A stretch of DNA of 64,000 nt. Source: Escallonia rubra (taxonomy: Eukaryota; Streptophyta; Magnoliopsida; Escalloniales; Escalloniaceae). Location of the stretch: positions 29,376 to 93,375 of the forward strand of contig JAVXUO010001706.1 in NCBI GenBank assembly GCA_033065855.1, given 5' to 3'. A program made the translations under genes and the position numbers. The notes beneath the pieces are model-generated. The model was not told the DNA's origin, ran no database searches, and saw only the letters and a list, made by a program, of their open reading frames with translations. This document shows positions 35,990 through 48,109 of the stretch, piece by piece (positions within the stretch are counted from its first letter, which is position 1; every line of letters begins with the position of its first letter).

Positions 35990-36391
35990 TTAGAGATTTT
36001 CAGTCGATAGTTCCTGCATCGAACTATTTTCCGTCATTTCTCTATCAGGTTCTTGAACCTCCATGTGCTTCTCAAGATCAAAACTCAATAAGGAGGCTTG
36101 ATCTATGGAGAATTTCGATTGCAATACAGATTTAGGACAAGTGGATGAAATTGCTGTAGCTGGAGCTTGTTCAACCACCGACTCTGGTACCACGGCCAGT
36201 ATGATGGTATCACTAAGACTCTGACAAGTGGATGAAATTGCTGTAGCGGGAGCTTGTTCAACCACCGACTCTGTTACAGATTGTTCTCCTTCTCTATCTT
36301 GCGTTGATTCACAAATGCCGCTGTTCTCAACTGATATCCAATTCTCTACCATGTCCACCTTTTCATGTCTCTGTGGGAGACAAAGTGTCAC
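35990..36391 (-). CDS. Unrecognised ORF with a 29-codon internal duplication
   Basis: An open frame of 133 codons that I do not recognise. It is Ser/Glu-rich and mostly hydrophilic, without signal peptide or membrane segment. The peptide ESVVEQAPATAISSTC occurs twice, because an in-frame direct repeat of about 50 bp recurs 87 bp apart (from 36136 and from 36223) with one or two differences. The reading frame surviving the duplication hints at a former exon. The start codon lies just inside the repeat block 36386-36690, so the true 5' end is uncertain. It could equally be a gene fragment inside a repeat or a chance ORF. Confidence 0.3.
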   Translation of the reverse strand: MTLCLPQRHEKVDMVENWISVENSGICESTQDREGEQSVTESVVEQAPATAISSTCQSLSDTIILAVVPESVVEQAPATAISSTCPKSVLQSKFSIDQASLLSFDLEKHMEVQEPDREMTENSSMQELSTENL

Positions 36392-37302
36392 TCAAACTCA
36401 CACTTTGTCGCACTCAAATTCACACTCACGAATATATATGAGGAGACAATGGATAAATATTTGAGAGAATACTTTCATTCCACTTAATCAATAATTGTTG
36501 AGGTACATTGGTTTGTAACATATGCACCACTAACACGTTATTAACAACCCACTAACACATGACTAATTACCACTAACATGCCACTAATACAGTAAATTAA
36601 TTAGTAACATGTTACTAAAAGATCAAGCTTATTATTTCAGCAGTCTCTTCTCAATCTCTCCTTCAAAGGAAATTAAACTATCATTTTCCTTAATTGGTTT
36701 ACATGAACACAAGCTGTCTGCTACTCACCAGGTTCATCAAATTGGCCTCCATTAACATTAATAGGTTCAGAATTATTTAACTCAGTGGGAACTGATAGGT
36801 AGCTGGAACTTTCATGATTAATCAACAAATGGCCTTCAATGTTCATGTTCCTGACGATGTCTAAGCTCTGACAATGGCATCTGACAATTCAATATTCAGC
36901 TTTAGGGAGTAAACTTTCACACAAATTTGATTAGTCAAATACAAGGCGCTGGTGCAGATCAGCTAATCATTACTAAATTAATGCAGTGCACCTCATATAT
37001 GTTGTAGACAAATGGTCATTCAAGCTCACACTTTGTTACACTCAAACTCACACTCACAAATATATGAGGAGGCAATGTATAGATTTTGAGAGAATACTTT
37101 CATTCCACCTGATAAAAATGATTGAGATACATAAGTTTGTATAATGCCTAAAAGTAACTGCCAAACTTACAATAACCATACCACTCACCCCACTATCGAC
37201 ACAATTACTAGACCACTACTCACCTTCATAACCATGCTAGTAATGCATTTGTAACATATGCACCACTAACATATTATTAACACCCCACTAACACATGACT
37301 AC
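36386..37302. repeat. Direct duplication, about 300-bp copies, possible TRIM
   Basis: Sequence at 36386-36690 (CACTCAAACTCACACTTTG, ATATATGAGGAG, GAGAATACTTTCATTCCAC, TGTAACATATGCACCACTAAC) recurs at 37013-37302. After the family X insertion the repeat resumes at 50364-50470. Copies begin near TGTGGGAGACAAAG and TGTTGTAGACAAAT. About 320 bp separates them. The layout fits a small terminal-repeat retrotransposon in miniature, but no PBS or PPT was found, so a plain duplication is possible. Confidence 0.55.
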
Positions 37303-37959
37303 TGTTCCCAACCTATTCTGGTCGTACCCAAAGGCCCACTATGGTCCCATTTTGCATGACACGTCCGCACAAGCAACAGACATTTTCAACGCTCACAACC
37401 GGTCAAAGCGTGCACGCTCAAGTCACGTGCACTTCTTACTTCTTCTACGCGACTTCGTCGCCAAGAAACTCATCATCGTGCGACGCCACATCACGCTTCG
37501 ACCGTCGCACTTCGCACGTTGTCCGTCGATGCGCCATGACACTTGCCCAAGGAGGTTTGGCCTTGGCCTTTCCCCCCCGGCTCTTCACTCTTCGCGCAAA
37601 GTCCTTTTTGCACTTTTTTCGTTTCGTACGTTTCGTACATGACTCTGGCACCTTGTTCATCATGTGGGTACGATTCTTGGTAGCATGCTCGTCGCAACAC
37701 AACTTTCGGATTCGTCATTCCTTATCAAAACACCTACCGTCGGCGCACCCGAAGTTCATCGAAGGGGGGAGTGGCCTTGGCCTCCCTTCATGGGAGTTGG
37801 CCTTTTACCTTGGCCACCCCCTAGGGTCGGCCTCGGCCTCACCAAGGGGTCGGCCTCGGCCTCCCCAGGGGTGGTGGCCTTGGCCTTCCCCCCAATGTTT
37901 GGCCTATGGCCTTCCCTCCTGCGCGCACTTGTTTTCCCGAGTCTTTGCACCTCCGCGAT

Positions 37960-38230
37960 GTTTACGGACGTTCGTACATCAACCTCGCGACGTCCGTCGT
38001 GCATCACCTTACGGACGTTCGTACATCAACCTCGCGACGTCCGTCCTGCAACAACCTCCCGACGTCCATTCGTACATCAACTTCACGACGTCCGTCTTCC
38101 GTCGTCTATCAACTCCGCGACCCCCGTCGCCCGGACACAACTCCGCGACCCCCGTCGCCCGGACACAACTCTGCGACCCCCGTCGCCCGGACACAACTCC
38201 GCGACCCCGTCGCCCAGACACAACTCCACG
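37960..38230. repeat. 23-bp and 27-bp minisatellites, family X copy C
   Basis: Four or five 23-bp units around GACGTCCGTCGTGCATCA are followed by five units of CGACCCCCGTCGCCCGGACACAA. Copy C thus holds the array of copy B next to the array of copy A, showing that both blocks belonged to the ancestral LTR. Confidence 0.75.
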
Positions 38231-38564
38231 ATGCTCACCATCCGTCGCCCGGACGTCGTCTCCGTGACCCCCGTCACCGACGTCCGGGCGTCACACTCCA
38301 ACACTTCGCCGCGCCCGTGCGCCGCGCCGCTGATACAGCCGTGCCCCCAGGCTCTCTGTCACACTACCGTGCCCCCGGCACCTTACACACTCTGTCGCGC
38401 CCATGCGCCACCATCGACACAAGCATGCCCCCGGCACCTTACTCACTTCATCGCGCCCATGTGCCACAATCATGTCATCATGCCCCCGGGCACCACACTC
38501 ATTCATCACACCATGCGCACCTTGCCTTGGTCATGGAACATGCTTCAACCCACTCTCCGGAGTG

Positions 38565-39110
38565 TACATCACCCGCGGGGATAGGCGACTCCTCCGGGAC
38601 ACTATCTCTGCCAGGGAGCTCTTCAACTCCCCTTCCGCCAGGTAGACGGCTCCTCCGGGATGCTACCTCGGCCAGTCGGGTAGACGGCTCCTCCGGGATG
38701 CTACCTTGACATGCTCCGAGTGCTCCGGCATAAGGACTCACCCGCGGGGATAGGCGACTCCTCCGGGACACTATCTCTGCCAGGGAGCTCTTCAACTCCC
38801 CTTCCGCCAGGTAGACGGCTCCTCCGGGATGCTACCTCAGCCAGTCGGGTAAACGGCTCCTCCGGGATGCTACCTTGACTCGCTCCAAGTGCTCCGGCAT
38901 AAGGACTCACCCGCAGGGATATGCGACTCCTCCGGGACACTATCTCTGCCAGGGAGCTCTTCAACTCCCCTTCCGCCAGGTAGACGGCTCCTCCGGGATG
39001 CTACCTTGGCCGACCGGGTAGACGGCTCCTCCGGGATGCTACCTTGGCCGACCGGGTAGACGGCTCCTCCGGGATGCTACCTTGGCCTGCGGAATAGACG
39101 ACTCCTCCCG
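38565..39110. repeat. About 170-bp tandem repeat, family X copy C
   Basis: Three units start at CCCGCGGGGATAGGCG and include GTAGACGGCTCCTCCGGGAT subrepeats. Units within this copy are more alike than they are to those of copy A, pointing to homogenisation within the array. Confidence 0.8.
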
Positions 39111-39484
39111 GACACTATCTCCGTCAGGGTGCCTGCGTGACTGGCCTACGTGCTCCGGCACTGGGGTTTGCGTCGGCACCCCTAGGGACTATGACCCCCG
39201 GGTCAGTCCGAGACGGGAGCAGGTCTTCAGAGGGCATCCCGCCTAGTTCACCTGGCAGTTGGGCGTCGGGTCTTTCCCACCGCTGCCAGGCCCGTGGGAC
39301 TCTGTAAGGGCTTGGATTGGAGGCTAGATCAAGGGGGTTCTCTGGCCACACCGATGCGGTGGCAGCCAGTTTTTTCAGACTGACAGAGCGACGCTGTGAG
39401 GAGCAGGCCGGTAGAATATGCGATCTGACAGTCCATGGAGCACCGGCACTCGTGGACCCCCCCGGTCACTACAAGAAAACAGAC

Positions 39485-39880
39485 TTTTAGCGACGGGTAA
39501 ATCCGTCGCTAAAAGCCCAAAATCCGTCGCTAAAGGAATTAGCGACGGATTCACCGTCGCTAAAAATCCCTCGTATAAAAGCCCGTCACTAAAAGTTTAG
39601 CGACGGAATTTTTAAATCCGTCGCTAAATATGTAATTTTTACCGACGGATTTATTATTCATTAGCGACGGAATATCCGTCGCTAATTATATTTTTAAAAT
39701 TTTAATTTATTTTCTTTTTCGTACAATTAGCGACGGAATATTAATATTTAGCGACGGAATATTCCGTCGCTAAATAGCTTATTTAGAGACGGAATATTCC
39801 GTCGCTAAATATTAATATTCCGTCGCTAAATATTTAATTGAAAGGAATATTTTAGCGACGGAATAAATCCGTCGTCAAAA
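39485..39880. repeat. CACTA left subterminal repeats
   Basis: About fifteen copies of TTAGCGACGGA or its complement TCCGTCGCTAA appear in both orientations, many in head-to-head pairs able to form hairpins. In En/Spm-type elements such subterminal motifs bind the TNPA protein. The binding role here is inferred from that family. Confidence 0.85.
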
Positions 39881-40120
39881 GTCAATATTTTTTTTTAATT
39901 TTTCAATTACCTAAACCTGTACAGAAATACAATTCTCAACAACAACGCGCAATAAGCGAAATACAGAAAAAAATATATAATCAATTAGAAAAAATATTTA
40001 TTATAAAAGAAACTAATACATGTACAAGCCGGGAAGATAGCCGGTTAGGAGAGGGGAGAAGAGTACAACCCGGGCGCGGGGGGGGGGGGGAAGCTAGAAA
40101 CGGGCACGGGAAGGGGCTCA

Positions 40121-41731
40121 TCAGGGGTTCCCGAGTCCCGGATCTGGATCCTGCTGAACCGGGGCCGGGGCGGCTGGTCCAGCAGTGCCCTGCTCCCTCA
40201 TCATCCGGCACACCACTGTAGCAATGCGCTGGATATCCTCCTCGTGCAACTGAGGCCGAGGAGCCGGTGTCTGTGGAGGGGCAGCAGGGGGTGAGGACGC
40301 TCCTATCACGGCACGAGGAGTCGTGCTAGGCAGGCCGCGTATGCGGCCTTTCGGCCGATTCACGACCTCCGGCGTATCCAGCCATCGCTTCAACCCCCCA
40401 GTACTCGCAGCCGTACTAGTGGACGCTGATGGCTGTCCGGACTGCTGCTCGGACCCCCTTAGCTGTTCATACGAGGCCTGCAAAAATAGTGGTTTAACGA
40501 TATGTTATGGCATTAATTAACGAAACAGACATCGAGGATAGAAAGAAACAGATTAACTTAAATAAATTGACTCACATCGATCCGCCGGGCAATATCTGAA
40601 ATATAGTCGCCCGCCTGGTGCGTCTCGTCCTTGTCCTTCTTCCGCACGTGCGTCTGAGTATAGGTCAGAGCTATGACCTCATCCTCCTCTAGATCCGGGT
40701 GCTCGACCGCGTTCATATGTCGGACGATGTCGTGTGGCACCGACCCCCCCGTGTGCGTCGGATCTCTGTTCTGTCTGTTCTGAGCCCCGCTCTTACTCTT
40801 GGCGTCCCAACCTGGATCCGCAGCCCACCGATCTATCATCTCCCCCCATACACGGTGAGATATCCAATGTGGGGGATATTTCGTCATGTCCGTCATCGGG
40901 GCACCCGCGGGCAGCGCCCTCTTCGCCCGGTCCCGTGCATCGTGGAGCCATCGGCGGTAATTCTTGCCGATGTAGGCAAAGAAAGCCTGCTGCCCCAGTC
41001 CCTGCTGCTCAGGCGTATCAAACGTGAACCCCTCCTGTAATGCATTCAATAACACAAATTAACAACATAAAACAAACTGTAATTTAACATTTACTAACGC
41101 TGAAAAAAATACTTCACCGTACCAGCCACTCCTCCCATAGGGCCTCCCTCGCAGCGGCATCCCATTCCTTCCAGTACAGGCGTGGCTCGAAGAATCGGCC
41201 CTTCACAAGAACGCCGATCTTCGTCCTCGCCATATTCTCCAGGATCCTGCCAAAGAAGTAATTAAATTAATTAATACAGTTCAAATATAAATTAACACCC
41301 AAAATTTTTAAACATAAGGCATGAGGTGATATTTTTAGTACTTACAGGCCCTCCTGCGTGAGCGTAACTCTCTGTTTACGCTGGGGGTCGATGCGTACCC
41401 CGCGTGTCGGACCACGGCCTCGTCGAGATCCTACAAAACACAGACATTAATACAGTTCAAATATAAGGCTAGCGAAAATGTAGGAAACACCGTTATCAAC
41501 TATACCTGAGGTAGAACCCACGGAAGATGGAGACGGCTGGGGCGACGGCGATGGCTGGGGCGACGGCGATGGCTGGGGCGACGGTGACGGCGACAGCTGG
41601 GGCTGGGCCCCCGATGGCTGTCCGCGATCACTCTGTGCCTCGTCATCAGTAGGCAATGACGAGGTGGGACTAACCGGGGAGGAAGCAGCTCGGCGTCCAG
41701 CCCGGCCACGAATAGCCCGTATCCTATCCAT
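40121..41731 (-). CDS. TNPA-like protein, Ptta/En/Spm family, five exons
   Basis: I read exons 41731-41506, 41430-41346, 41246-41123, 41034-40576 and 40477-40121, all with GT-AG borders. They sum to 1251 bases, 416 codons plus stop, with no internal stop. The start is MDRIRAIRGRAGRRA. Exon 1 has a repeated SPSPQPSPSPQP linker. Exons 2-3 encode a basic segment and MARTKIGVLVKGRFFEP. Exon 4 holds the Ptta/En/Spm-type core with FFAYIGKNYRRWLHDARDR and PPHWISHRVWGEMIDRW. The C-terminus is Ser/Pro-rich with a helix LHEEDIQRIATVVCRMM. In CACTA elements this partner binds subterminal repeats and assists the transposase. It lies 180 bp downstream of the TNPD-like gene on the same strand. Exon borders are manual predictions. 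Confidence 0.85.
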
Positions 41732-41909
41732 ATCTGACTTCATATAGATTATATACAAAGACATTAACACGTGAAAAACAATAATTTAGGCATAAATCAT
41801 CATCGGCACTATATATATATATATATGAACGGATGTGCAAAAACACATCAATAAACACCAAGTTCTAAAATGTTACTACATTTTTCCCGTGATGTTACAA
41901 CATTACAAG

Positions 41910-44900
41910 TCAATCATTTTCAGTTTGCGAATCATCTTCATCACTATCCTCGTCGCCCTCTTCTTCGTGGGACTCGTCGTCCTCTTCATCTTCTAATTCA
42001 TCCTCTTCATCAGTAGACTCGGTCACATCATCTCCAACACTTTCAACATCTTCCGCGTCATCATCTACGACTTCTTCTCCCACAAGAAGTGTTGTTGGAA
42101 GAGGAAGATCGTCCTCCTCGTTGTTGACCTCAACAGGGAACAAGACACGTGGTTGGTCGGCTTGAAAGGAGTCTAGCTCACTGTCATATGTCACGGGCAA
42201 TTTCTTGGACTTGATAGTTGTATACCAATGAGATTTGGGATTGGCGACGTCCTCCGCGTAAAAGACTTGTACAGCTTGACTAGCAAACACAAAGGGCTCG
42301 TCTGATGCAAGTCTTGACTTGACATTGACATCTACAATCCCTTGAGAGCTAACACGGATTCCTCTGCTGCATGTGACATCGAACCACGTACACTTGAACA
42401 TTACCAGGCGGTTTTGGGAACCCAGATATGTTAGCTCAACAATCTCATCTAGCTCTCCGTAAAAATCCATGCAATTCTCGGCATAACAGTCGCCGTTGAC
42501 CAAGACTCCACTGTTTTGGGTTTGTTTTGTTCGGTCATCATCTTTTACGTTAAACCTAAACCCGTTGATGATATAGCCTCCGTAACAGGATGTTTGTTTG
42601 TTAGGGCCTTCGGCTAGTAATTTCAAGCAGGAGGCCACTGGTCTATCCATTGACTGAACCTATTGTAGATGACGGTAAACATTAAGGATAAATCAGTATA
42701 CTAATTGGCCACAGAACTGTATATAACACATAATATAATTTCGTTAAATAATCTTACACGGATTTTGAACCACTGTACAAATTGTGATTTCCGGTGAGAT
42801 TCAAGTCCAGCGGGATCAGTGATTAAAGATTCCGCATCGAACTCACTGCAAACCAATATGCATCTAACTCGCTTAACACACTTTCAATTATGTACAGCAA
42901 TGTAAGTGAATTAAGACTTTAACTTACTCAACGAATGCCGAAACTTCATCGCAATTTAGAAGGGCATATATTGTTGCAGCACTGTACTCTTCATCTGTTA
43001 GCCATCGAGTATACGTTCGGCCGAACGGACTACCTGACTGCTTGAATATTGACAATTGCCCTTCCAAATTTGTGCTTGCTCCGGGATCATTTCGGCCTAG
43101 TTGATTTAACCTTGTACCAACATCCGAACCGAAATATTGACTACAAAAGTTTACAAGTTCTTCCATTACGTAAGCCTCCGCAATTGAGCCCTCAACCCGA
43201 GCCTTATTACGGACTTTTTTCTTTAAATGGAACATGAACCTAGAAGTTTAGGGAATCGAGTTAGGTGGAATATCAATGATAACAGATGTCGCATTAAGTG
43301 TAAACGAACAACTGTAACAATTTAAGGATTACCTCTCGAAGGGATACATCCACCGATATTGCACGGGTCCACCCATCTTAGCTTCATATGCCAAGTGAAC
43401 AGGCAGATGCTCCATTGAATCAAAGAACGAAGGTGGGAAGATTTTCTCCAGCTTGCAAATCGTCACCACAATGTTCTTCTCAAGCACTTCCATGTTACTC
43501 ACCCGGATCGTAGAAGAGCATATATCTCGAAAGAAATGAGATAATTCAGTCAAAGTCTCGCAAACAACCCGTGGCAACAGTCCCCGGAAGGCAATAGGAA
43601 TGAATCTCTCCATGAATACGTGGCAGTCGTGACTCTTCATCCCTTGGAACTTGCATTCCGAAACATTGCAACAACGAGATATGTTGGACGCAAACCCATC
43701 CGGAAGCTTCAAATTCTTAACCCACTGACAGACCTTCTCCACTTGTTTCTTGTCTAGACAGTAAGGTGCTTTCGGAAGTATGGTCCTCCCACTGACTGTC
43801 CGAGGATGCAATTCACGGCGTACACCCAACTGTTGTAGATCCCTTCTCGCTTTAAGGTGATCTTTCGATTTGCCCTTGAAATTCATCACTGTGTTGAACA
43901 CATTATCAAAAACGTTCTTCTCAATATGCATCACATCCATGTTGTTTCGGATAACGAGCGTCCTCCAGTAGGCTAACTCCCAGAAGATACAAAATTTTCT
44001 CCAGTTGTGCTCTTTCCCGAACCCTGCAATCTTCTGATCCGGCACACCCTTACCGTGTGGTATGTCAGTATCAAGTGCCTCCAGGTGTGAGAGTACTTCT
44101 TCACCAGATGGGTAGTCCAGCGTGACAACCTCACGCTCGATTGTCCCGTCAAATTTATCCTTCTGCCTACGAAACTGATGGCCCGGTGGCAAAAGCTTAC
44201 GGTGACATCCGAACCACGAGGCCTTTCCGCCGTGCTTTAACGTATGACCGGGGTTCACGCCCATACAAGCAGGGCATGCTAGCTTCCCATGTGTGCTCCA
44301 GCCACACGTCATTCCCAATGCGGGGAAATCATGTATAGTCCACATCAAAGCAGCCCTCATCTGAAAATTTTGTTTAAGGGATGCATCATATGTTTCGACT
44401 CCATGATTCCATAATTGTTTTAACTCATCAATCAACGGCCTTAAATACACATCTATGTCCTTACCGGGACTCTTCGGCCCCGGAATAAGCAACGACAAGA
44501 ACATATACGGCTTCTTCATGCACATGCCTGGTGGAAGGTTGTAAGGGACAATAATAACAGGCCAACAGGAGTAAGGCGTGGTAGACTGACCGAAAGGGTT
44601 GAACCCATCGGTTGCCAGACCAAGTCTAACATTCCGAACTTCCTGAGCAAAAACTGGATGCCTGCGGTCAAACTCCTTCCACGCCTCTCCATCAGCTGGG
44701 TGTGTCAGCACATCGGCATCGTTGCTGCGAGTCTCACGGTGAGCCCTCATATGTTCAGCCGTACTGGAGGAGTAGTACATTCTCTGAAGCCGTGGTGTGA
44801 CCGGGAAATATCGCAATATCTTCCATGCAATGTTTTTCTTCTTCCCTTTGTCCGGTTTGTACCTCGAATGATCACACACTGGACATAATGACAAATCCTT

Positions 44901-45566
44901 ATTCTCTTTCCAGAATAATACACAATCGTTATTGCACGCATCTATCCGGTCGTAGCTCAACCCAAGTTTCCTCATCATCTTCTTCGCGTCATAGTACGAC
45001 GGCGGTAGCTTTTCACTTTCGGGCAGTATTTCTTTGATGAAGGTAACAAACTCGTTAAAACCTTTCTCACTCAGCCCGTGGTCTGATTTCAACTGTAATA
45101 ACCTACTAACCGCAGACAGCCGTGTGTGTTTCGGAGCTCCATCCCACAGCGGCTCTTCCGCAGCTCTCAACAACTCATAAAACTGATGAGCCCCCTCGTT
45201 CGGCGGTTGTGGCCTGTCGTTACCCCAGTCAACATTAGCATGCCCAACATCCATAATCATATCTCGAAAATCATATCGTGCCTCCTCCCTAACTTCAGTT
45301 TGACTAGCCAGGTTGGACGACAATACTATCGTTTCCCCGTGCTGCGTCCACCTTGTGTATCCACCCATAAAACCGTACCGACGAAGATGCCATTTTACTT
45401 CAATTCTTTTTCTCCAGTGCAACAACTCACATCTACCGCACGGGCACCTTATCTTATCAAGGTCAACATGTGCAGGATGCGCATAAGCGAAGTCGAGAAA
45501 TTCGTCAACGCGACACTCAAAATCTTCAGCATTCTTCCTTTTCATCCAACTTCGATCGACTGACAT
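41910..45566 (-). CDS. TNPD-like CACTA transposase (tnp2 family), four exons
   Basis: Exons 45566-43333, 43239-42928, 42845-42758 and 42659-41910 have GT-AG borders and total 3384 bases, 1127 codons plus stop, all open. The N-terminus is a transposon-associated zinc-binding domain (CPCGRC at residues 41-46), then CPVC at 228-231. The tnp2 core has LGLATDGFNPFG around Asp320 and LSLLIPGPKSPGKDIDVYL at about 358-375. A DUF4218-type region spans the exon 1-2 junction (HLPVHLAYEAKMGGPVQYRW). DUF4216-type sequence with KCTWFDV lies in exon 4, and the tail is a Glu/Asp-rich acidic stretch. Length and domain order are normal for full plant tnp2 proteins. It would catalyse excision and integration at the CACTA ends. 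No disabling mutation was found by eye. Confidence 0.9.
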
Positions 45567-45569
45567 GAC

Positions 45570-46290
45570 GACTGAATTATCGTACTGTATACCACCTTCA
45601 ATAATGACCAGTGATTAAGCATTGCCGATGTAAATATCAATGCATGAATGTTACAACACGTCTACATATTTCCCCTCCACTCTTGAACAGGTAGTGGTCC
45701 TATCCCATTCAGAAAAGCACATGTTTATAAAACAGTGAATAACTCATGCTTAGTCCGATGTCTGTGGAAAATTCGGCAGCACCTCCCCGCATTTCTCCAA
45801 GTACACCACATCGATTAGGTGTTCTAACATTCATCTAACCTTGCTCAGGAAGGTTTGACGGATGTTAGAACACCAGATCTGTATGCACCCGGAGAAACAC
45901 ACGAGAACGTGTACCAAATATCCACGACATAGAACATAAAGCATGAGTCAAAATACTGTTTTATAAACAATTAGCTTTTCCAAACTGTCCAAACTGGACA
46001 TCCAAAGGCTCATTACAAGGCATTACTTTGTAATGAGTACCTTTGAACGGGAACTAAGGGTTTTTATGCATGCATGTGTTCAGAAATTGATAAGATATGC
46101 AAGAATCTTTCCGAAATATCAAAACTGCAGAATGATCGTTGCATATGTTATCAATTCCACATTAAATAGAACTCGTTGGCAACGAGTTGAACCATCTCGT
46201 TGCCAATGGACTTCTCAAAACAACAATTAATATAAAGAAGGCAGGGTTTGTAAAGAACGAGTAATTGAACCATCTCTGGGCAACATGGAG
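45570..46290 (-). promoter_or_regulatory. TNPD upstream region with foldback and palindromes
   Basis: This is the leader and promoter side of the TNPD-like gene. An imperfect inverted repeat of about 250 bp is centred near 45847: GTTTATAAAACAGT (45723) pairs with ACTGTTTTATAAAC (45955), and AGGTGTTCTAACAT pairs with ATGTTAGAACACC around the centre. Further palindromes are CTCATTACAA/TTGTAATGAG (46009-46037) and the 19-bp AACTCGTTGGCAACGAGTT at 46169-46187. No clear TATA box was assigned. Confidence 0.6.
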
Positions 46291-46309
46291 TAATTATGGG
46301 ATGTACAAG

Positions 46310-47110
46310 GGCTGATTAGGGCTAATTAGGCTTAATTGGGTTATGTTAGGGCTAATTAATGTTAATGAGGGCTAGTTTCGGATAATTATAGCTAATTAGG
46401 GTTGATTATGACTAATTAGGGTTTAATTGTGCCGAGTAGTGATGATTAGTCCTAATTAGGGCTAATTAGGCTTAATTGGGTTATGTTAGGGCTAATTAAT
46501 GTTAATGAGGGATAGTTTCGGATGATTATAGCTGACTAGGGTTGATTAGGACTAATTAGAGTTATGTAGTCCTAATTAGGGTTTAATTGTGCCGAGTAGT
46601 GATGATTAGTCCTAATTAGGGCTAATTAGGCTTAATTGGGTTATGTTAGGGCTAATTAATGTTAATGAGGGCTAGTTTCGGATAATTATAGCTAATTAGG
46701 GTTGATTATGACTAATTAGGGTTTAATTGTGCCGAGTAGTGATGATTAGTCCTAATTAGGGCTAATTAGGCTTAATTGGGTTATGTTAGGGCTAATTAAT
46801 GTTAATGAGGGATAGTTTCGGATGATTATAGCTGACTAGAGTTGATTAGGACTAATTAGAGTTATGTAGTCCTAATTAGGGTTTAATTGTGCCGAGTAGT
46901 GATGATTAGTCCTAATTAGGGCTAATTAGGCTTAATTGGGTTATGTTAGGGCTAATTAATGTTAATGAGGGATAGTTTCGGATGATTATAGCTAACTAGG
47001 GTTGATTAGGACTAATTAGAGTTATGTAGTCGTAATTAGGGTTTAATTGTGCCGAGTAGTGTTGATTAGTCCTAACTAGCGCTAATTAGGCGTAATTGGG
47101 TTATGTTAGT
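46310..47110. repeat. 300-bp higher-order repeat built of TAATTAGGG units
   Basis: The landmark CTTAATTGGGTTATG recurs at 46331, 46471, 46631, 46771 and 46931 and, slightly changed, near 47091. Spacing alternates 140 and 160 bp, so the true period is 300 bp with two-and-a-half nearly identical copies. The base unit is an interrupted TTAGGG-like motif (GGGCTAATTAGG). The array decays into looser TAATTAGGG sequence up to 47330. Confidence 0.85.
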
Positions 47111-47429
47111 GCAAATTATGACTAATTAGGCTAACAACAATCAATATGCGCATAATTGGGTTCATTTGGGCTAATTTGAGGTAATTACAGCTAATTTGAA
47201 TTTTATCAGGTTCTTAGGGTTAATTAAAACTAATTAGGCTCGTTAGAGCTAATTAGGGTTAATTGATTTACTAAAATATTATTAATCAGGACTAATTAGG
47301 GCTAATTATAGCCAGCGCTGGAGCCACGATTAGATTCCAGGGGGTGCATGCTAAAAATGTCGCATTAACCTAACTAACCTAAATTTAATGCACATTCAAC
47401 AACCTCAATTCCGACATCTCATATAGGGT

Positions 47430-47580
47430 GTCGATATGGTGTCCGATACGTTTCTGACACCTCCGGACACGTGTCAGACACATACCGACACGTGTCTGAC
47501 ACATACCGACACGTGTCCGACGCCTTTGGACACGTGTCCGACACCTCCGGACACGTGTCCGATGCCCAGCGACACGCACC
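47430..47580. repeat. Tandem repeat with five G-box palindromes
   Basis: GACACGTGTC or GGACACGTGTCC occurs five times within 47465-47560 at about 21-bp spacing, each with a CACGTG core, interleaved with GACACATACC or GACACCTCC. CACGTG is the binding core of plant bZIP and bHLH factors. In this position it could act as an enhancer for the CACTA genes, which is inference. Confidence 0.75.
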
Positions 47581-47670
47581 TCCGGACACATCGGCATACG
47601 TTAATTTGTTTTCTAAATGTCGGACACCGTCGATCAGACGTGGTGTCCGTGTCTGCGCTAACTAACAGGT

Positions 47671-47910
47671 ATCTCAATCCAATTGGGTCCCATCCTCCGT
47701 CAACAATCTCAATTCTCAATTCTCAAATGCTCAATGCAATAAAAATTAACAAAAATCACACATTCAATCCAATTGGGTCCCATCCTCCGTCAACAATCTC
47801 AATTCTCAATTCTCAAATGCTCAATGCAATAAAAATTAACAAAAATCACACATTCAATCCAATTGGGTCCCATCCTCCGTCAATAATCTCAATATCTCAA
47901 ATGCTCAATG
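47671..47910. repeat. 90-bp tandem repeat, about 2.7 copies
   Basis: Units start at 47671, 47761 and 47851 with TCAATCCAATTGGGTCCC, and the first two are almost identical. After the third the sequence breaks down into AATCATCAATTAACAACCTAA phrases up to about 48060. Confidence 0.85.
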
Positions 47911-48109
47911 CACAATCTAAAATCATCAATTAACAACCTAAAATCATCAATTCATAATCGCAATTACTTCAAATGCACAGCTAATAACCTAAAATCATCG
48001 ATCAATAATCACAATTCTAAAACGCACAATTAACAACCTAAAATTATCAAACAAATGATCAATGTTCAAATGGAAAAAAAATGTTCAAAATTCACATATC
48101 CGATGCGCT

